Source: Mycobacterium ahvazicum
Lineage (GTDB): Bacteria; Actinomycetota; Actinomycetes; Mycobacteriales; Mycobacteriaceae
NCBI RefSeq assembly: GCF_900176255.2
Contig: NZ_FXEG02000002.1
Location: 558,001-622,000, forward strand
Direction of reading: 5' to 3'
DNA: 64,000 nucleotides
A program made the position numbers and the translations under genes. This document shows, in pieces, positions 1 to 10,911 of the stretch (within the stretch, counting starts at the first letter, position 1; the number at the start of each line of letters is the position of its first letter). The notes beneath the pieces were generated by a model, which saw only the letters and a list, made by a program, of their open reading frames with translations, had not been told where the DNA came from and made no database searches.

Positions 1-981
1 CTCGAGGACAATTTGCGAGTGCCCTCGGGGATGGCCTACGCAATCGTCAACCATCGCCTGGTCACCAAACACCTCAGCGAGTTGCAACCGCCCGCGGCGA
101 TCGAAGAAGCCGGCCAGGCACCCGCGATGCTGCTCGAGACGCTGCGCGCAGCGGCACCGGCGCACGCGTCCGACGACCTGACCGTCGCGGTGCTGTCGAC
201 CGGCTGGGAGGACAGCGCATGGTTCGAGCACACCTTTTTGGCCGAGGAAATGTCGGTGGCACTGGTGCAGCCATCCGATCTCTCACTGCGCGACGGCAAA
301 CTGGTGCAGCACGTCGGATCAAGGGCCCGCCGCATCGATGTCGTGTATGCGCGGATGGATGAGGACATGCTGTTGTCGTCCACCGGATACGACGGCGTGC
401 CGCTGCGGCCGGGTCTGCTCAGAGCGATCGCGGACGGCGATCTCACCATCGCGAATGCGCTGGCCAACGGTGTCGCAGACGACAAGGCGATTTACGCCTA
501 TGTGCCCGACATGATCAAGTTCTATCTCGACGAAAAGCCCAGCCTGGCGCAGGTGCCTACCTGGATCTGCGCCGAACGCGAACAGCGTGACTACGTGCTG
601 GCAAATCTCGGCGACCTGGTCGTCAAACCGATCGACGGACTGGGCGGAAGCGGGGTGTTGATCGGGCCGGACGCCTCCGAGTCCGCGTTGGACGCGCGGC
701 GACGGGAGCTGGAAACGCAACCCGAGCGGTTCATCGCCCAGGAGGCGGTCAACTTATCGACCCATCCCACCTTTGACGGCGACGGCCTATACCCTCATCA
801 CGTCGACTTGCGTGCATTTGTGCATCTTCGGGCGGCCGGAAACGGTGCCGTATCGGCACATGTGATGCCCGCGGCGCTGACGCGGGTGGCCAGCCGTGGG
901 TCGCGCATCGTCAACTCGTCATACGGCGGCGGCAGCAAAGATACCTGGATCCTCAGCGAGCCATTAAGCGAAAGCGATTGA
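1..981 (+). CDS. Circularly permuted ATP-grasp protein, C-terminal part (cut by window edge)
   Basis: The frame is open at base 1 and begins LEDNLRVPSGMAYAI, an internal motif of circularly permuted ATP-grasp type 2 proteins (DUF404/DUF407, relatives of Rv2411c), so the N-terminus lies outside the window. Further family signatures are NGVADDK, the KPIDGLGGSGV loop and the terminal SSYGGGSKDTW block. Such enzymes are thought to form amide or peptide bonds with ATP; no substrate is evident. The stop is one base before the start of the amidotransferase at 983, so the genes almost certainly share a transcript. In most mycobacteria this family sits beside an alpha-E protein; here the partner is an amidotransferase, which suggests a different product. 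The family call is firm, the role is inference. Confidence 0.85.
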   Translation, partial: LEDNLRVPSGMAYAIVNHRLVTKHLSELQPPAAIEEAGQAPAMLLETLRAAAPAHASDDLTVAVLSTGWEDSAWFEHTFLAEEMSVALVQPSDLSLRDGKLVQHVGSRARRIDVVYARMDEDMLLSSTGYDGVPLRPGLLRAIADGDLTIANALANGVADDKAIYAYVPDMIKFYLDEKPSLAQVPTWICAEREQRDYVLANLGDLVVKPIDGLGGSGVLIGPDASESALDARRRELETQPERFIAQEAVNLSTHPTFDGDGLYPHHVDLRAFVHLRAAGNGAVSAHVMPAALTRVASRGSRIVNSSYGGGSKDTWILSEPLSESD

Positions 982-982
982 T

Positions 983-2764
983 ATGTGCGGCATCTGCGGT
1001 GAGATCCGCTGGGACGGGTGTGCGGCGGATGTCGGCGCCGTCGCGCGCATGACCGGGGCAATGACGTCACGCGGGCCCGATGCCGACGGGGTGGTGGCCC
1101 ATGGACCCGTCGCACTCGGGCACCGGCGGCTGTCGATCATCGACTTGTCCGCCCGCGGCGCGCAGCCCATGGTCGACGCCGATCTGGGCTTGACGCTGGT
1201 GTTCAACGGCTGCATCTACAACTACCAGGAATTGCGCGAGCAACTACACGCCGATGGCTACCGATTCTTCTCCACCGCCGACAGTGAGGTGGTGATCAAG
1301 GCGTTTCACAAGTGGGGGGAACGCTGCGTCGAGAAGTTCAAGGGGATGTTCGCGTTCGCCATCGCAGACCGGGACTCCGGCGCGGTGACGCTGGCCCGCG
1401 ACAGACTCGGCATCAAGCCGCTCTATATCGCGTCCCTACCCGGCGGGCTGCGGTTTGCATCCTCGGTGCGGGCATTGCTCGAGGCCGGCGGGGTGGACAC
1501 GGAGCTCGACCGTGAAGCGTTGCACCATTACATGACTTTTCACTCCGTGGTACCGGCGCCGCTGACGATATTTCGCGGTGTGCGTAAGCTGCCGCCGGCA
1601 ACCGTACGGGTGATCCAACCCGACGGTACCCAGGCCGACACCATTTACTGGACACCGGAATTCGGGCGTAATCCGGCGAAAGCGTCATGGTCAGCGCGTG
1701 ATTGGGAAGCTTCGCTGATGCAGGCACTGCGCACCGCGGTCAAACGCCGGATGGTCGCCGACGTTCCGGTGGGTGTTCTGCTGTCCGGTGGCATCGACTC
1801 ATCGATCGTGGTCGCGTTACTGGCAGAGGAGGGTCAGCAGGGGCTGGCAACCTTCAGCATCGGGTTCGACTCCGCAGACGGGGAGTCCGGAGACGAGTAC
1901 TTCTATTCCGATCTGGTCGCCAAGACGTATGACACCGACCACCACAAGATTCACATCGACGAATCGCGACTGGTGCCCGCCGTACCGAAATGCATCGCCG
2001 CGATGAGTGAACCCATGGTCAGTCATGACTGCGTCGCCTTTTACCTGCTGTCGCAAGAGGTGAGCAGGTCGGTGAAGGTGGTGCAGTCGGGTCAGGGTGC
2101 CGACGAGATCCTGGCCGGTTACTCGTGGTATCCGCCGCTGGCCGATATCGCCCGTGAGCAGACCACCGAGGCGTATGCGAAGGTTTTCTTTGATCGCAGC
2201 CATGACGATCTACGGTCAATCTTGGCCCCCGAGTACATGATTGATGCCGATGTCAGCCGCGCATTCGTCGCAGCCCATCAGGGCGCGCCGGGTGCCGACT
2301 GTGCTGTCGACGCGGCGCTGCGTCTGGACACCCAGGTGATGCTCGTCGACGATCCCGTCAAGCGGGTCGACACGATGACGATGGCGTGGGGCCTCGAGGC
2401 TCGCGTGCCGTTCCTCGACCACGATTTCGTCGAGCTGGCCGCAGCATGTCCGCCCGATTTGAAGCTGGCCTCGGGCGGCAAGGGTGTGCTGAAAGGTGGT
2501 GCGCGAGAACTACTTCCGTCGGAGGTGATCGACCGGACCAAAGGCCACTTCCTGGTGCCGGGCATCCGGCATCTGCACGGCGAGGTGTTCGAGATGGTGC
2601 GCGATGCGCTGACCAACGGTGCGGCCCGCAACCGCGGCCTGTATCGCACCGACACCGTCGACGCCTTGCTGGCCGCGCCCAACGAGACGCGAACCACATT
2701 GGGCTCCAACGCGTTGTGGCAACTGGCGGTGCTCGAAATGTGGCTGCAGAGCCTGGGGACCTGA
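983..2764 (+). CDS. Asparagine synthase-type amidotransferase (N-acetylglutaminylglutamine amidotransferase family)
   Basis: A 593-residue class II glutamine amidotransferase. Cys2 (MCGICGE) is the glutaminase nucleophile; the N-terminal Ntn domain covers roughly residues 2-200 and the synthetase domain has the PP-loop SGGIDSS near residue 270. Stretches such as YMTFHSVVPAPLTIF and SEPMVSHDCVAFYLLS resemble the Pseudomonas enzyme that amidates N-acetylglutaminylglutamine, an osmoprotectant dipeptide, more than AsnB of amino-acid metabolism. The gene lies between an ATP-grasp gene and an S9 peptidase; in the known pathway the partners are a GNAT/ATP-grasp protein and an M42 peptidase, so the set here is analogous rather than identical. 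I infer C-terminal amidation of a small peptide. Confidence 0.85.
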   Translation: MCGICGEIRWDGCAADVGAVARMTGAMTSRGPDADGVVAHGPVALGHRRLSIIDLSARGAQPMVDADLGLTLVFNGCIYNYQELREQLHADGYRFFSTADSEVVIKAFHKWGERCVEKFKGMFAFAIADRDSGAVTLARDRLGIKPLYIASLPGGLRFASSVRALLEAGGVDTELDREALHHYMTFHSVVPAPLTIFRGVRKLPPATVRVIQPDGTQADTIYWTPEFGRNPAKASWSARDWEASLMQALRTAVKRRMVADVPVGVLLSGGIDSSIVVALLAEEGQQGLATFSIGFDSADGESGDEYFYSDLVAKTYDTDHHKIHIDESRLVPAVPKCIAAMSEPMVSHDCVAFYLLSQEVSRSVKVVQSGQGADEILAGYSWYPPLADIAREQTTEAYAKVFFDRSHDDLRSILAPEYMIDADVSRAFVAAHQGAPGADCAVDAALRLDTQVMLVDDPVKRVDTMTMAWGLEARVPFLDHDFVELAAACPPDLKLASGGKGVLKGGARELLPSEVIDRTKGHFLVPGIRHLHGEVFEMVRDALTNGAARNRGLYRTDTVDALLAAPNETRTTLGSNALWQLAVLEMWLQSLGT

Positions 2765-2768
2765 GTCG

Positions 2769-4667
2769 ATGGCGCAACACGTGCGCGCCATCTACGGCGC
2801 GTCGCTGTCCCCGGACGCGACGGCATTCGCACACCTGATCGACGACGGCGGTTATCCCCGCGCGGTGCAACGCTTTCTGCGAGGCCGACGGGCAAGCTCG
2901 TCGCGCGACGTCGTCCTGCCGGTCGAGGGTCCTGTTTCGCGGGTGATCCACTCGGCGGACGGTCAGTGGCTGGCGTGCGAGGTGGCGCCCAGCGGCGGCA
3001 CACGAACCGAGATCTGGGTCGTCACCACCGATCCCGACGACAGGATGGCCCTTAGGATCGACGGCATCGACGACGAGCACGACGGGACCGCTGAGCTCGT
3101 CGGCTGGGACGGTGGCCGTGTCGCGGCGATCCTGACCGGTGAGGACGGGGTCGGGCAATCGTGTCTGATCGATCCGGCCGACGGCTGTTGCACGGTGTTG
3201 GACCGACGCTCTGGTGGCCGCCTGGTCGACGCCTGGGCCGGAGCGGCACTGATCCGGGTCGGACCGCGCGGCTACCACGAACTGATCATGCTGCACGGAC
3301 CGACCGAGATCGCCTTATTGCCATCCGATCCCGGCTCCACGACGGCCGACGGCGTCATCCTCGACGACCACCATCCGCGCCGCATCCGCTACGGTCCGGA
3401 TCGCGATCTGACCAAGCTTTACTACCCGGGCACGGGCGCGAACGGATATGTGCGGGCACTGATCCGCAGCGACAATGGCTGTGAATACGCCCGGCTGCTG
3501 GAAGTGACGGCCACCCACGACGGCGTCAGTTATTGCGTGGTGGCCGAGCGCCCCAACTGTGAACTGGACGCATTCGCCGTCAGCGACGACCTGTCCACCG
3601 TGGTTCTGCTGTGGAACATGCAGGGCCGCAGCGAATTACAAATCCTCCAATATGCCGACAACACCCTGACTGATCCGATCCCACTGCCCGGGCTGGTCGC
3701 CGGCGAGCTGTCCATCAGTGCCGGCGGCTCGATGATCGCGATGACCGTCGAAGGTCCGGCGGCGCCGCGCACCGTCGAGCTGGTCGATCCCCGGTCGCGC
3801 CGATGGGAACTCATCGATCGCGAACCGAGCCAGGGCCCGGTCGTACCGGGATTTTCCGCCGCGACGAGGCCGGAGACGATCACCGCGCGCGACGGGCTGA
3901 GCCTGAATGCCTGGCTCTACCGGCCGCCGGCCGCAGAAGCCGTCAAAGGAGCGGTGGTATACCTGCACGGCGGACCGGAAGGTCAGGCTCGTCCCGGTTA
4001 CAGCGAGATCTTTGCGCGGCTGGTCAACGACGGGATTCTGGTGCTGGCGCCGAACGTGCGTGGCTCCGGAGGCCTCGGCCGGACCTTCATGCATGCCGAC
4101 GACAAGGAGAAGCGGTTCGCCGCCATCGACGATGTCGCCGACTGCGTGCGATTCCTGGTGGACAACGGCCTAGCCGACCCGCGGCGAATTGCCTGCGCGG
4201 GCTGGTCGTACGGCGGTTATCTGACCATGGCGGCGCTGACGTTTCATCCCGCGTTGTTCGCGGCGGGCATCAGCATCTGCGGCATGAGCGACCTCGGCAC
4301 GTTCTACCGCCATACCGAGCCGTGGATTGCCGCCGCGGCCTATCCGAAGTACGGCCATCCCGTCAGCGATCGTGAGTTGCTCGAGCACCTGTCGCCCCTG
4401 CACCGGGTGGACGCGTTGACGGCGCCGTTGTTGGTGGTCCATGGAGCCAAGGACACCAATGTGCCGATGAGCCAATCGGAACAGATCGTCGACGCGCTAC
4501 GAAAGGCCGGTCGTCGGGTTGGCTATCTGGTGTTCAGCGACGACGGACATGGCATCGCCAAGCGTGAGAATCGGGTGACGTTGGCCGCCTCGATGAGTCA
4601 GTGGTTGACTGCGGCATTCGATGCCGATGACCTCTCGCCGGTGCTCGGTGACGTCGGCAACGGCTAG
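2769..4667 (+). CDS. S9-family prolyl oligopeptidase-like peptidase
   Basis: A 632-residue protein with an N-terminal beta-propeller-like region (about 1-370) and a C-terminal alpha/beta-hydrolase domain. The nucleophile Ser480 lies in GWSYGGY, the acid is in HGAKDTNVP and the catalytic His in SDDGHGIAK. The start ATG at 2769 was chosen because it lies four bases after the amidotransferase stop; an upstream in-frame start would overlap that gene by about 150 bases. There is no signal peptide, so it probably acts in the cytoplasm. It is the third gene of the ATP-grasp/amidotransferase operon and may process or turn over the peptide product; that role is inference. Confidence 0.85.
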   Translation: MAQHVRAIYGASLSPDATAFAHLIDDGGYPRAVQRFLRGRRASSSRDVVLPVEGPVSRVIHSADGQWLACEVAPSGGTRTEIWVVTTDPDDRMALRIDGIDDEHDGTAELVGWDGGRVAAILTGEDGVGQSCLIDPADGCCTVLDRRSGGRLVDAWAGAALIRVGPRGYHELIMLHGPTEIALLPSDPGSTTADGVILDDHHPRRIRYGPDRDLTKLYYPGTGANGYVRALIRSDNGCEYARLLEVTATHDGVSYCVVAERPNCELDAFAVSDDLSTVVLLWNMQGRSELQILQYADNTLTDPIPLPGLVAGELSISAGGSMIAMTVEGPAAPRTVELVDPRSRRWELIDREPSQGPVVPGFSAATRPETITARDGLSLNAWLYRPPAAEAVKGAVVYLHGGPEGQARPGYSEIFARLVNDGILVLAPNVRGSGGLGRTFMHADDKEKRFAAIDDVADCVRFLVDNGLADPRRIACAGWSYGGYLTMAALTFHPALFAAGISICGMSDLGTFYRHTEPWIAAAAYPKYGHPVSDRELLEHLSPLHRVDALTAPLLVVHGAKDTNVPMSQSEQIVDALRKAGRRVGYLVFSDDGHGIAKRENRVTLAASMSQWLTAAFDADDLSPVLGDVGNG

Positions 4668-5593
4668 TTTCGCGTCGCGGTGACGTACTGCATCGAGGAG
4701 AGCGTGTCCTCGTTGTCACCCGCCGGCCGGGACGGCAGCGAAAGACCGTAATCCGCAGCCAGATCCAGCACCGCCCTGGCGGTCGTTTGCCAGCCATGGG
4801 ACCGCAGGTACTCGACCACGTCGTTGCGTTCACCCGCGTACCAGAGGTCGGTCATCTCGATGTCGAAGCCGTGTTCGCGCCATTGGTCGGTGACCTCACG
4901 GATGCGGCCGGCCATCGTCGCTACGACATCGCTGGTGCCCTGCAGGTTTTCGGTGGCCAACTGACTTCCCGGCGCGCTGAGCGCAGTGATGTTGTCCAGC
5001 AGCCGATCCTGGGCCTCGGGCGGCAAGAACGGCATCAGACCCTCGGCGCTCCACGCGGTCGGCTTGCTGGGGTCCAGTCCCGCGGCGCGCAGCGCGGCCG
5101 GCCAGTCGTGGCGTAAGTCGACGGGCACTGCGCGCAGGTCGGCCGTCGGGTCGGCACCCAGATCGGCCAGGGTTGCGCTCTTGAACTCGATGACCCGCGA
5201 CTGGTCGATCTCGAACACCGTCGTCCCGTCGGGCCAGGGCAGCCGGTAGGCGCGGGCGTCCAGCCCCGAGGCCAGAATCACCGCCTGCCGGACACCCGCG
5301 GCGGCCGCGGTCACGAAGAAGTCGTCGAAGAACCGGGTGCGGATGCCCATCATCAGGCCCATGCCCACCATGCCGAAGTCGCCGTTGTCGTCAACCTCGG
5401 CGGGATCCAGTTCGCCGCCGGCGAGCCGGGTGAAAAACTCCACGCCGACGGCGCGCACCAGCGGCTCGGCGAACGGGGCGTTGATCAGTCGCTGAGGCGC
5501 CCGGGTGGCCAGTGCGCGGCCCACGGCTACGCCGGTTGCGGTGGCTCCCACGCCATTTGCCAGGTCCCAGGTGTCGTCATCCGTGCGCGCCAT
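4664..5593 (-). CDS. S-adenosylmethionine-dependent methyltransferase, mycobacterial TIGR00027/Rv0281 family
   Basis: A 309-residue protein beginning [11 protein letters not shown], the usual start of this large mycobacterial family; longer in-frame starts add only non-conserved residues. Family hallmarks are [12 protein letters not shown], the SAM-binding motif [18 protein letters not shown], the acidic strand-2 end FEIDQ, and [15 protein letters not shown]. Members are putative O-methyltransferases with mostly unknown substrates. The gene is convergent with the S9 peptidase (four-base overlap of the 3' ends) and divergent from nnr, with about 90 bases between the two starts. Confidence 0.9.
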   Translation of the reverse strand: MARTDDDTWDLANGVGATATGVAVGRALATRAPQRLINAPFAEPLVRAVGVEFFTRLAGGELDPAEVDDNGDFGMVGMGLMMGIRTRFFDDFFVTAAAAGVRQAVILASGLDARAYRLPWPDGTTVFEIDQSRVIEFKSATLADLGADPTADLRAVPVDLRHDWPAALRAAGLDPSKPTAWSAEGLMPFLPPEAQDRLLDNITALSAPGSQLATENLQGTSDVVATMAGRIREVTDQWREHGFDIEMTDLWYAGERNDVVEYLRSHGWQTTARAVLDLAADYGLSLPSRPAGDNEDTLSSMQYVTATRN

Positions 5594-5685
5594 CGCCCCT
5601 CCAATCGTCGCTACCGCCGAATGTACGGACGGCTCCTGAACGACTGCTGTGCGAAAACACCGACGAGCATGGAATGCTGAATTCG

Positions 5686-7116
5686 ATGCGGCATTACTAC
5701 TCCGTGGATGCGATCCGCGACGCCGAAGCACCGCTGCTGGCCAGCCTGCCCGACGGCGTCCTGATGAAACGTGCGGCTTTCGGGTTGGCCACCGAGATTG
5801 TCAAACAGTTGACCGCCCGCACCGGCGGCGTCGCCGGTCGGCGGGTGTGCGCGGTCGTCGGCTCGGGCGACAACGGCGGTGACGCGCTGTGGGCGTCGAC
5901 CTTTCTGCTGCGTCGCGGCGCGGCCGCGGACGCGGTGTTGCTCAGCCCGGACCACACCCACCGCAAGGGCCTGGCCGCCTTCCGCAAAGCCGGCGGCCAC
6001 GTCGTCGAGAGCGTCTCGGCGACAACCGATCTCGTCATCGACGGCGTGGTCGGCATCTCCGGCTCGGGTCCGCTGCGGCCGGCAGCGGCCGAAGTGTTCG
6101 CCGCGGTCGATGCTCACGAGATCCCAGTGGTCGCCGTCGACATCCCCAGCGGCGTCGACGTGGCGACCGGCGCGATCACCGGCCCCGCGGTGCACGCCGC
6201 GCTGACGGTGACGTTCGGTGGCCTCAAGCCCGTGCACGCGCTGGCCGACTGCGGCGACGTCAAGCTGGTCGACATCGGGCTCGACCTGCCGGACACCTCA
6301 ACAGCATCAGTGCTCGGTTTCGAGGCCGAAGACGTCGTCGCCCGCTGGCCGGTTCCGGGGCCGCACGACGACAAATACACCCAAGGTGTCACGGGCATTC
6401 TGGCCGGCTCGTCGACGTATCCGGGTGCGGCCGTGCTGTGCACCGGCGCCGCGGTCGCGGCCACCTCGGGCATGGTGCGCTATGCGGGCAGCGGGCACCG
6501 CCAGGTTCTCGCGGTGTGGCCGGAGGTCATCGCGACGCCCTCTCCCGCGGCGGCCGGGCGGGTGCAGGCGTGGGTGGTCGGACCCGGTTTGGGCACCGAC
6601 GACGCCGGTGCCGCCGCGTTGTGGTTCGCGCTGGAAACCGACCTGCCGGTGCTGGTCGACGCCGACGGGCTGACGATTCTGGCCGCCCACCCCGAGCTGG
6701 TGGCCAGTCGTCGCGCACCGACGGTGCTCACCCCGCACGCGGGGGAGTTCGCCCGATTGGCCGGGGCGCCGCCCGGCGACGACCGGATCTCGGCCACCCG
6801 CAAGCTGGCCGACACGTTCGGCGCGACCGTCCTGCTCAAGGGCAACGTCACCGTCATCGCCGACCCCGGCGGCCCGGTCTACCTCAATCCCGCCGGGCAG
6901 TCCTGGGCGGCCACCGCCGGCTCCGGCGACGTGCTGTCCGGGATGATCGGCGCACTGCTGGCCGCGGGACTGCCGCCGGCCGAGGCGGCCGCCGCCGGCG
7001 CCTACGTCCACGCCCGCGCCGCCGCGCTCTCGGCCGCGGACCCGGGTCCCGGTGCGGCGCCCACCTCGGCGTCGCGCATCGTGCCGCACATCCGCGCCGC
7101 GCTGGCCGCTCTGTAA
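5686..7116 (+). CDS. nnr: Bifunctional NAD(P)HX epimerase/dehydratase
   Basis: A 476-residue fusion matching Rv3433c in length and order. The N-terminal half (about 1-215) is the YjeF_N/NnrE epimerase domain, with [14 protein letters not shown] at the start and the [11 protein letters not shown] nucleotide loop. The C-terminal half is the NnrD ADP/ATP-dependent dehydratase, with [10 protein letters not shown] and the catalytic [15 protein letters not shown] motif. Together they repair hydrated NADH and NADPH in the cytoplasm. The start at 5686 was chosen because family homology begins there; an upstream start would run through the divergent methyltransferase promoter. gadB follows after 21 bases with a recognisable GAGAGG ribosome-binding site. 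Confidence 0.93.
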   Translation: MRHYYSVDAIRDAEAPLLASLPDGVLMKRAAFGLATEIVKQLTARTGGVAGRRVCAVVGSGDNGGDALWASTFLLRRGAAADAVLLSPDHTHRKGLAAFRKAGGHVVESVSATTDLVIDGVVGISGSGPLRPAAAEVFAAVDAHEIPVVAVDIPSGVDVATGAITGPAVHAALTVTFGGLKPVHALADCGDVKLVDIGLDLPDTSTASVLGFEAEDVVARWPVPGPHDDKYTQGVTGILAGSSTYPGAAVLCTGAAVAATSGMVRYAGSGHRQVLAVWPEVIATPSPAAAGRVQAWVVGPGLGTDDAGAAALWFALETDLPVLVDADGLTILAAHPELVASRRAPTVLTPHAGEFARLAGAPPGDDRISATRKLADTFGATVLLKGNVTVIADPGGPVYLNPAGQSWAATAGSGDVLSGMIGALLAAGLPPAEAAAAGAYVHARAAALSAADPGPGAAPTSASRIVPHIRAALAAL

Positions 7117-7137
7117 TCGTCAACGAGAGGATCCGCC

Positions 7138-8535
7138 ATGACCGGCAGCCATCCGTCCGTCCCCGGGCACTCGATCGCCCCCGCCTACACCGGCCGCCTG
7201 TTCACCGCGCCGATACCCGCGCTGAGGCTGCCCGAGGAGTCGATGGACCCCGATGCCGCCTATCGCTTCATCCACGACGAGCTGATGCTCGACGGCAGCT
7301 CGCGGCTGAACCTGGCCACCTTCGTGACGACCTGGATGGATCCCCAGGCCGGACGGCTGATGGCCGAAACCTTCGACAAGAACATGATCGACAAGGACGA
7401 ATACCCCGCGACCGCGGCCATCGAGCAGCGCTGTGTGTCCATGGTGGCCGACCTCTTTCACGCTGACGGGCTGCGCGACGACGATCCGTCCAGCGCGACC
7501 GGGGTCTCCACCATCGGTTCCAGCGAAGCGGTGATGCTGGGCGGTCTGGCGATGAAGTGGCGATGGCGCGAAAAGGTCGGCTCCGGGAAAAAGGAAGGCT
7601 GGAAGGGGCGCACGCCCAACCTGGTGATGGGCTCCAACGTCCAGGTGGTCTGGGAGAAATTCTGCCGCTACTTCGACGTCGAGCCGCGTTACTTGCCGAT
7701 GGAGGAGGGGCGGTACGTCATCACCCCCGAGCAGGTCGTCGATGCCGTCGACGAGGACACCATCGGGGTGGTCGCGATCCTGGGCACCACCTACACGGGA
7801 GAGCTGGAACCGATCGCCGAGATCTGCGCGGCGCTGGACAAGCTGGCGGCAGGCGGGGGTGTGGATGTCCCGGTGCACGTCGACGCCGCCAGCGGCGGAT
7901 TCGTGGTGCCGTTTCTGCATCCCGAGCTCAAGTGGGACTTCCGGCTCCCGCGAGTGGTGTCGATCAACGTCAGCGGCCACAAGTACGGGCTGACCTACCC
8001 GGGTGTCGGATTCGTGGTGTGGCGCGACAAGGAGTACCTGCCCGAGGATCTGGTGTTCCACGTGAACTATCTGGGCGGCGACATGCCGACCTTCACGTTG
8101 AACTTCTCCCGCCCGGGCAACCAGGTCGTCGGCCAGTACTACAACTTCCTGCGGTTGGGCCGCGAGGGTTACACCCAGGTCATGCAGACGCTGTCGTCGA
8201 CGGCGCGCTGGCTGGGCGAGCAGCTGCGGGACGGCGAACATTGCGAGCTGATCTCCGACGGCTCGGCAATCCCGGTGGTCAGCTTCCGGCTGGCGCGCGG
8301 CCTGGGTTACACCGAGTTCGACGTCTCCCACGAGCTGCGCGGCTACGGCTGGCAGGTGCCCGCCTACACGATGCCCGACAACGCCTCCGACGTGTCGGTG
8401 CTGCGGGTCGTGGTGCGCGAGGGACTGTCCGCCGACCTGGCCCGGGCCCTGCACGACGATGCCCGCAGCGCGCTGGCCTCCCTGGACAAGCTGAAGCCGG
8501 GTGGGCACTACACCAGCGAGCACTTCGCCCACTAG
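7138..8535 (+). CDS. gadB: Glutamate decarboxylase
   Basis: A 465-residue PLP-dependent group II decarboxylase that converts glutamate to GABA and CO2 in the cytoplasm, consuming a proton. Seen in the sequence: the PLP lysine Lys282 in SINVSGHKYGLTYPG, the cofactor-binding HVDAASGGF, and the substrate region NLATFVTTWM. Length and position between nnr and alr agree with M. tuberculosis GadB (Rv3432c). The gene ends 104 bases before alr, and that gap holds a long imperfect inverted repeat followed by a T-rich run, so the two are probably not simply co-transcribed. Confidence 0.94.
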   Translation: MTGSHPSVPGHSIAPAYTGRLFTAPIPALRLPEESMDPDAAYRFIHDELMLDGSSRLNLATFVTTWMDPQAGRLMAETFDKNMIDKDEYPATAAIEQRCVSMVADLFHADGLRDDDPSSATGVSTIGSSEAVMLGGLAMKWRWREKVGSGKKEGWKGRTPNLVMGSNVQVVWEKFCRYFDVEPRYLPMEEGRYVITPEQVVDAVDEDTIGVVAILGTTYTGELEPIAEICAALDKLAAGGGVDVPVHVDAASGGFVVPFLHPELKWDFRLPRVVSINVSGHKYGLTYPGVGFVVWRDKEYLPEDLVFHVNYLGGDMPTFTLNFSRPGNQVVGQYYNFLRLGREGYTQVMQTLSSTARWLGEQLRDGEHCELISDGSAIPVVSFRLARGLGYTEFDVSHELRGYGWQVPAYTMPDNASDVSVLRVVVREGLSADLARALHDDARSALASLDKLKPGGHYTSEHFAH

Positions 8536-8546
8536 CGGTCGTGCGT

Positions 8547-8607
8547 CGCGAGAGTGCATCTAGGGACGCAAATCGCGAGTAGCGGTGTCCCTGGTTGCAC
8601 TTTCGCG
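8547..8607. repeat. Imperfect 21-bp inverted repeat between gadB and alr, possible terminator
   Basis: Left arm 8547-8567 and right arm 8587-8607 are reverse complements at 18 of 21 positions, around a 19-base loop, and are followed by GGGGCTTTTTGGGTTT. This can form a strong hairpin plus T-run, consistent with termination after gadB. The length of the arms is unusual for a plain terminator and it may instead be a copy of a dispersed intergenic repeat. No second copy was seen in this window. Confidence 0.6.
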
Positions 8608-8639
8608 GGGCTTTTTGGGTTTCTGGGACAATAGCGGCC

Positions 8640-9806
8640 GTGGCAGTAACGCCGATATCCCTGACGCCGGGCGTGCTCGCCGAGGCCGTGGTGGACCTGG
8701 GTGCGATCGCGCACAACGTGCGGGTACTGCGCGAGCACGCCGGCTCCGCGCAGGTGATGGCCGTCGTCAAGGCCGACGGCTACGGCCACGGCGCCATCCG
8801 GGTGGCACACTCCGCCCTGGCCGCCGGGGCCGCCGAGTTGGGCGTCGCGACGGTCGACGAAGCCTTGGCGCTGCGTGCCGACGGAATCACCGCGCCGGTG
8901 CTGGCCTGGCTGCACCCGCCCGGCATCGACTTCGGGCCGGCGCTGCAGGGCAATGTGGAGATCGCGGTGTCCTCGGTGCGTCAGCTCGACGAGGTGCTCG
9001 ACGCGGTGCATCGGACCGACAAGGCGGCGACGGTGAGCCTCAAGGTCGACACCGGGCTGAACCGCAACGGCGTGCCCCCAGGCCACTACGAAGCGATGTT
9101 GACCGCGGTGCGCCGGGCCGTCTCGGACGAGACGATTCGGTTACGCGGGCTGATGTCGCACCTGGTGTTCGCCGACCAGCCCAACAACTCGATCAATGAT
9201 GTTCAGGCGCAACGGTTTCGCGAGATGCTGGCGTACGCAAACGACCAGGGAGTGCGATTCGAGATTGCCCACCTGTCGAATTCGTCGGCCACGATGTCTC
9301 GTCCCGACCTGGCCTTCGACATGGTGCGGCCCGGAATCGCGGTCTACGGCCTGAGTCCGGTTCCCGAGCTCGGCGACATGGGATTGTTGCCCGCAATGAC
9401 AGTGAAATGCGCTGTCGCACTGGTGAAATCGGTCGGCGCAGGCGAGGGCGTGTCGTACGCCCACACCTGGGTCGCGCCGCACGACACGACCGTGGCGCTG
9501 ATTCCGATCGGCTACGCCGACGGTGTGTTCCGGTCGCTGGGCGGGCGGCTCGACGTGCTGATCAACGGCAGGCGACGCCCGGGCGTCGGGCGGATCTGCA
9601 TGGACCAATTCCTCGTCGACCTCGGTCCCGGAGCCGTCGACGTGGCAGAAGGTGACGAGGCGATTCTGTTCGGCCCCGGCGCCACTGGTGAACCAACCGC
9701 CCAGGATTGGGCCGATCTGCTCGGCACCATCCACTACGAAGTGGTCACCAGTCCGCGGGGGCGCATCGCCAGGACCTATCGCGAGGCCGAAACCGTTGGA
9801 CGATGA
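8640..9806 (+). CDS. alr: Alanine racemase
   Basis: A 388-residue fold-type III PLP enzyme interconverting L- and D-alanine for peptidoglycan synthesis; the target of D-cycloserine. The PLP lysine is in [14 protein letters not shown] near the N-terminus, and the catalytic tyrosine of the opposing subunit is in [10 protein letters not shown]. The GTG start at 8640 ([15 protein letters not shown]) gives the usual N-terminus; an in-frame ATG at 8595 lies inside the inverted repeat and is less likely. The 3' end overlaps the likely start of the next alpha/beta hydrolase gene, which suggests translational coupling and an operon running through tsaD. Confidence 0.94.
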   Translation: MAVTPISLTPGVLAEAVVDLGAIAHNVRVLREHAGSAQVMAVVKADGYGHGAIRVAHSALAAGAAELGVATVDEALALRADGITAPVLAWLHPPGIDFGPALQGNVEIAVSSVRQLDEVLDAVHRTDKAATVSLKVDTGLNRNGVPPGHYEAMLTAVRRAVSDETIRLRGLMSHLVFADQPNNSINDVQAQRFREMLAYANDQGVRFEIAHLSNSSATMSRPDLAFDMVRPGIAVYGLSPVPELGDMGLLPAMTVKCAVALVKSVGAGEGVSYAHTWVAPHDTTVALIPIGYADGVFRSLGGRLDVLINGRRRPGVGRICMDQFLVDLGPGAVDVAEGDEAILFGPGATGEPTAQDWADLLGTIHYEVVTSPRGRIARTYREAETVGR

Positions 9807-10911
9807 GGAAACTCGCGGGCGCCTGCGGGGAAGGGCTTGGCTTGCGGGAGGGGCAGGGCTGACTGCGGTCGCCACCATCGTCGGCGCTTCGGTGCGCCGG
9901 TCGATGACGCAGCGTGTCACGCTCGCCGAGGACCCGTATGCCGACGAGGATTTCGAGCGCCTCCACAGCGACCGCAGCTATGTGGTGACCACGCCCGACG
10001 GCGTGTCGTTGGCGGTGCGTGAAGTCGGCCCGCTGGACGCTGGGCTGACGATGGTCTTCGTGCACGGCTTCTGCCTGCGCATGGGTGCGTTCTACTTTCA
10101 GCGCAAGCGACTCGCCGAGAAGTGGGGACCGCGGGTGCGGATGGTCTTCTACGACCAGCGCGGGCATGGGCGCTCCGGCTCGGCCTCACCCGAGACCTAC
10201 ACGCTGACCCAGCTTGGGCAGGACCTGCACAGCGTCCTGACCGAGGTCGCGCCGCGTGGGGTGATCGTGTTGGTCGGCCATTCGATGGGCGGCATGACGG
10301 TGTTGTCGCATGCCCGTCAGTACCCGGACCAGTACGGTAGCCGCATCGTCGGGGCGGCGCTGATTTCCACTGCCGCCGAAGGGGTTACCCGCTCGCCGCT
10401 GGGTGAGATCCTGAAAAACCCCGCGGTGGAGGCACTGCGGTTCACCGCTCGGTCGGCGCCCAAGCTGATGCACCGCGGCCGCAATGTGTCGCGCTCGCTG
10501 ATCGGCCCGATTCTGCGGGCCGCGTCCTACAGCGATCTGCATGTCAGCCGCAGCCTGGACGCATTCTCCCAGCGGATGATGAACGGCACCCCGATCCCCA
10601 CGCTGGTGGGATTCCTGAACGCGCTGGAAACCCACGACGAAACCGCCGGCCTGTGGACATTGCTGCGGATCCCGACGCTGATCGCTTGCGGCGACCACGA
10701 TCTGATCACTCCGGACGAGTACTCGCGGAAGATGGCGGCCTCGCTGCCGCGCTCGGAGCTGGTCATCGTCAGCGGGGCCAGTCACCTGGCCTTGCTGGAC
10801 AAGCCCGAGGCCATCAACGACGGGCTGGTCCGGCTGGTCAATCGCGCCATTCCGGGCAGAATGACCCTGTGGTATCGGCGAACTCGACAACGGCTGCGGC
10901 GCCGTGGCTGA
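9796..10911 (+). CDS. Alpha/beta-hydrolase with N-terminal hydrophobic segment
   Basis: About 371 residues from a TTG start at 9796 that overlaps the end of alr; the exact start is uncertain. Residues near 10-30 contain arginines followed by a hydrophobic stretch ([15 protein letters not shown]), which may be a membrane anchor or signal. The catalytic domain has the oxyanion motif [10 protein letters not shown], the nucleophile elbow GHSMGGM, the acid in [10 protein letters not shown] and the His in [10 protein letters not shown]. Substrate is unknown; lipases, esterases and peroxidases share this fold. It lies between alr and tsaE and overlaps both by a few bases, so it is part of the same operon. 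Confidence 0.8.
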   Translation: MDDEETRGRLRGRAWLAGGAGLTAVATIVGASVRRSMTQRVTLAEDPYADEDFERLHSDRSYVVTTPDGVSLAVREVGPLDAGLTMVFVHGFCLRMGAFYFQRKRLAEKWGPRVRMVFYDQRGHGRSGSASPETYTLTQLGQDLHSVLTEVAPRGVIVLVGHSMGGMTVLSHARQYPDQYGSRIVGAALISTAAEGVTRSPLGEILKNPAVEALRFTARSAPKLMHRGRNVSRSLIGPILRAASYSDLHVSRSLDAFSQRMMNGTPIPTLVGFLNALETHDETAGLWTLLRIPTLIACGDHDLITPDEYSRKMAASLPRSELVIVSGASHLALLDKPEAINDGLVRLVNRAIPGRMTLWYRRTRQRLRRRG

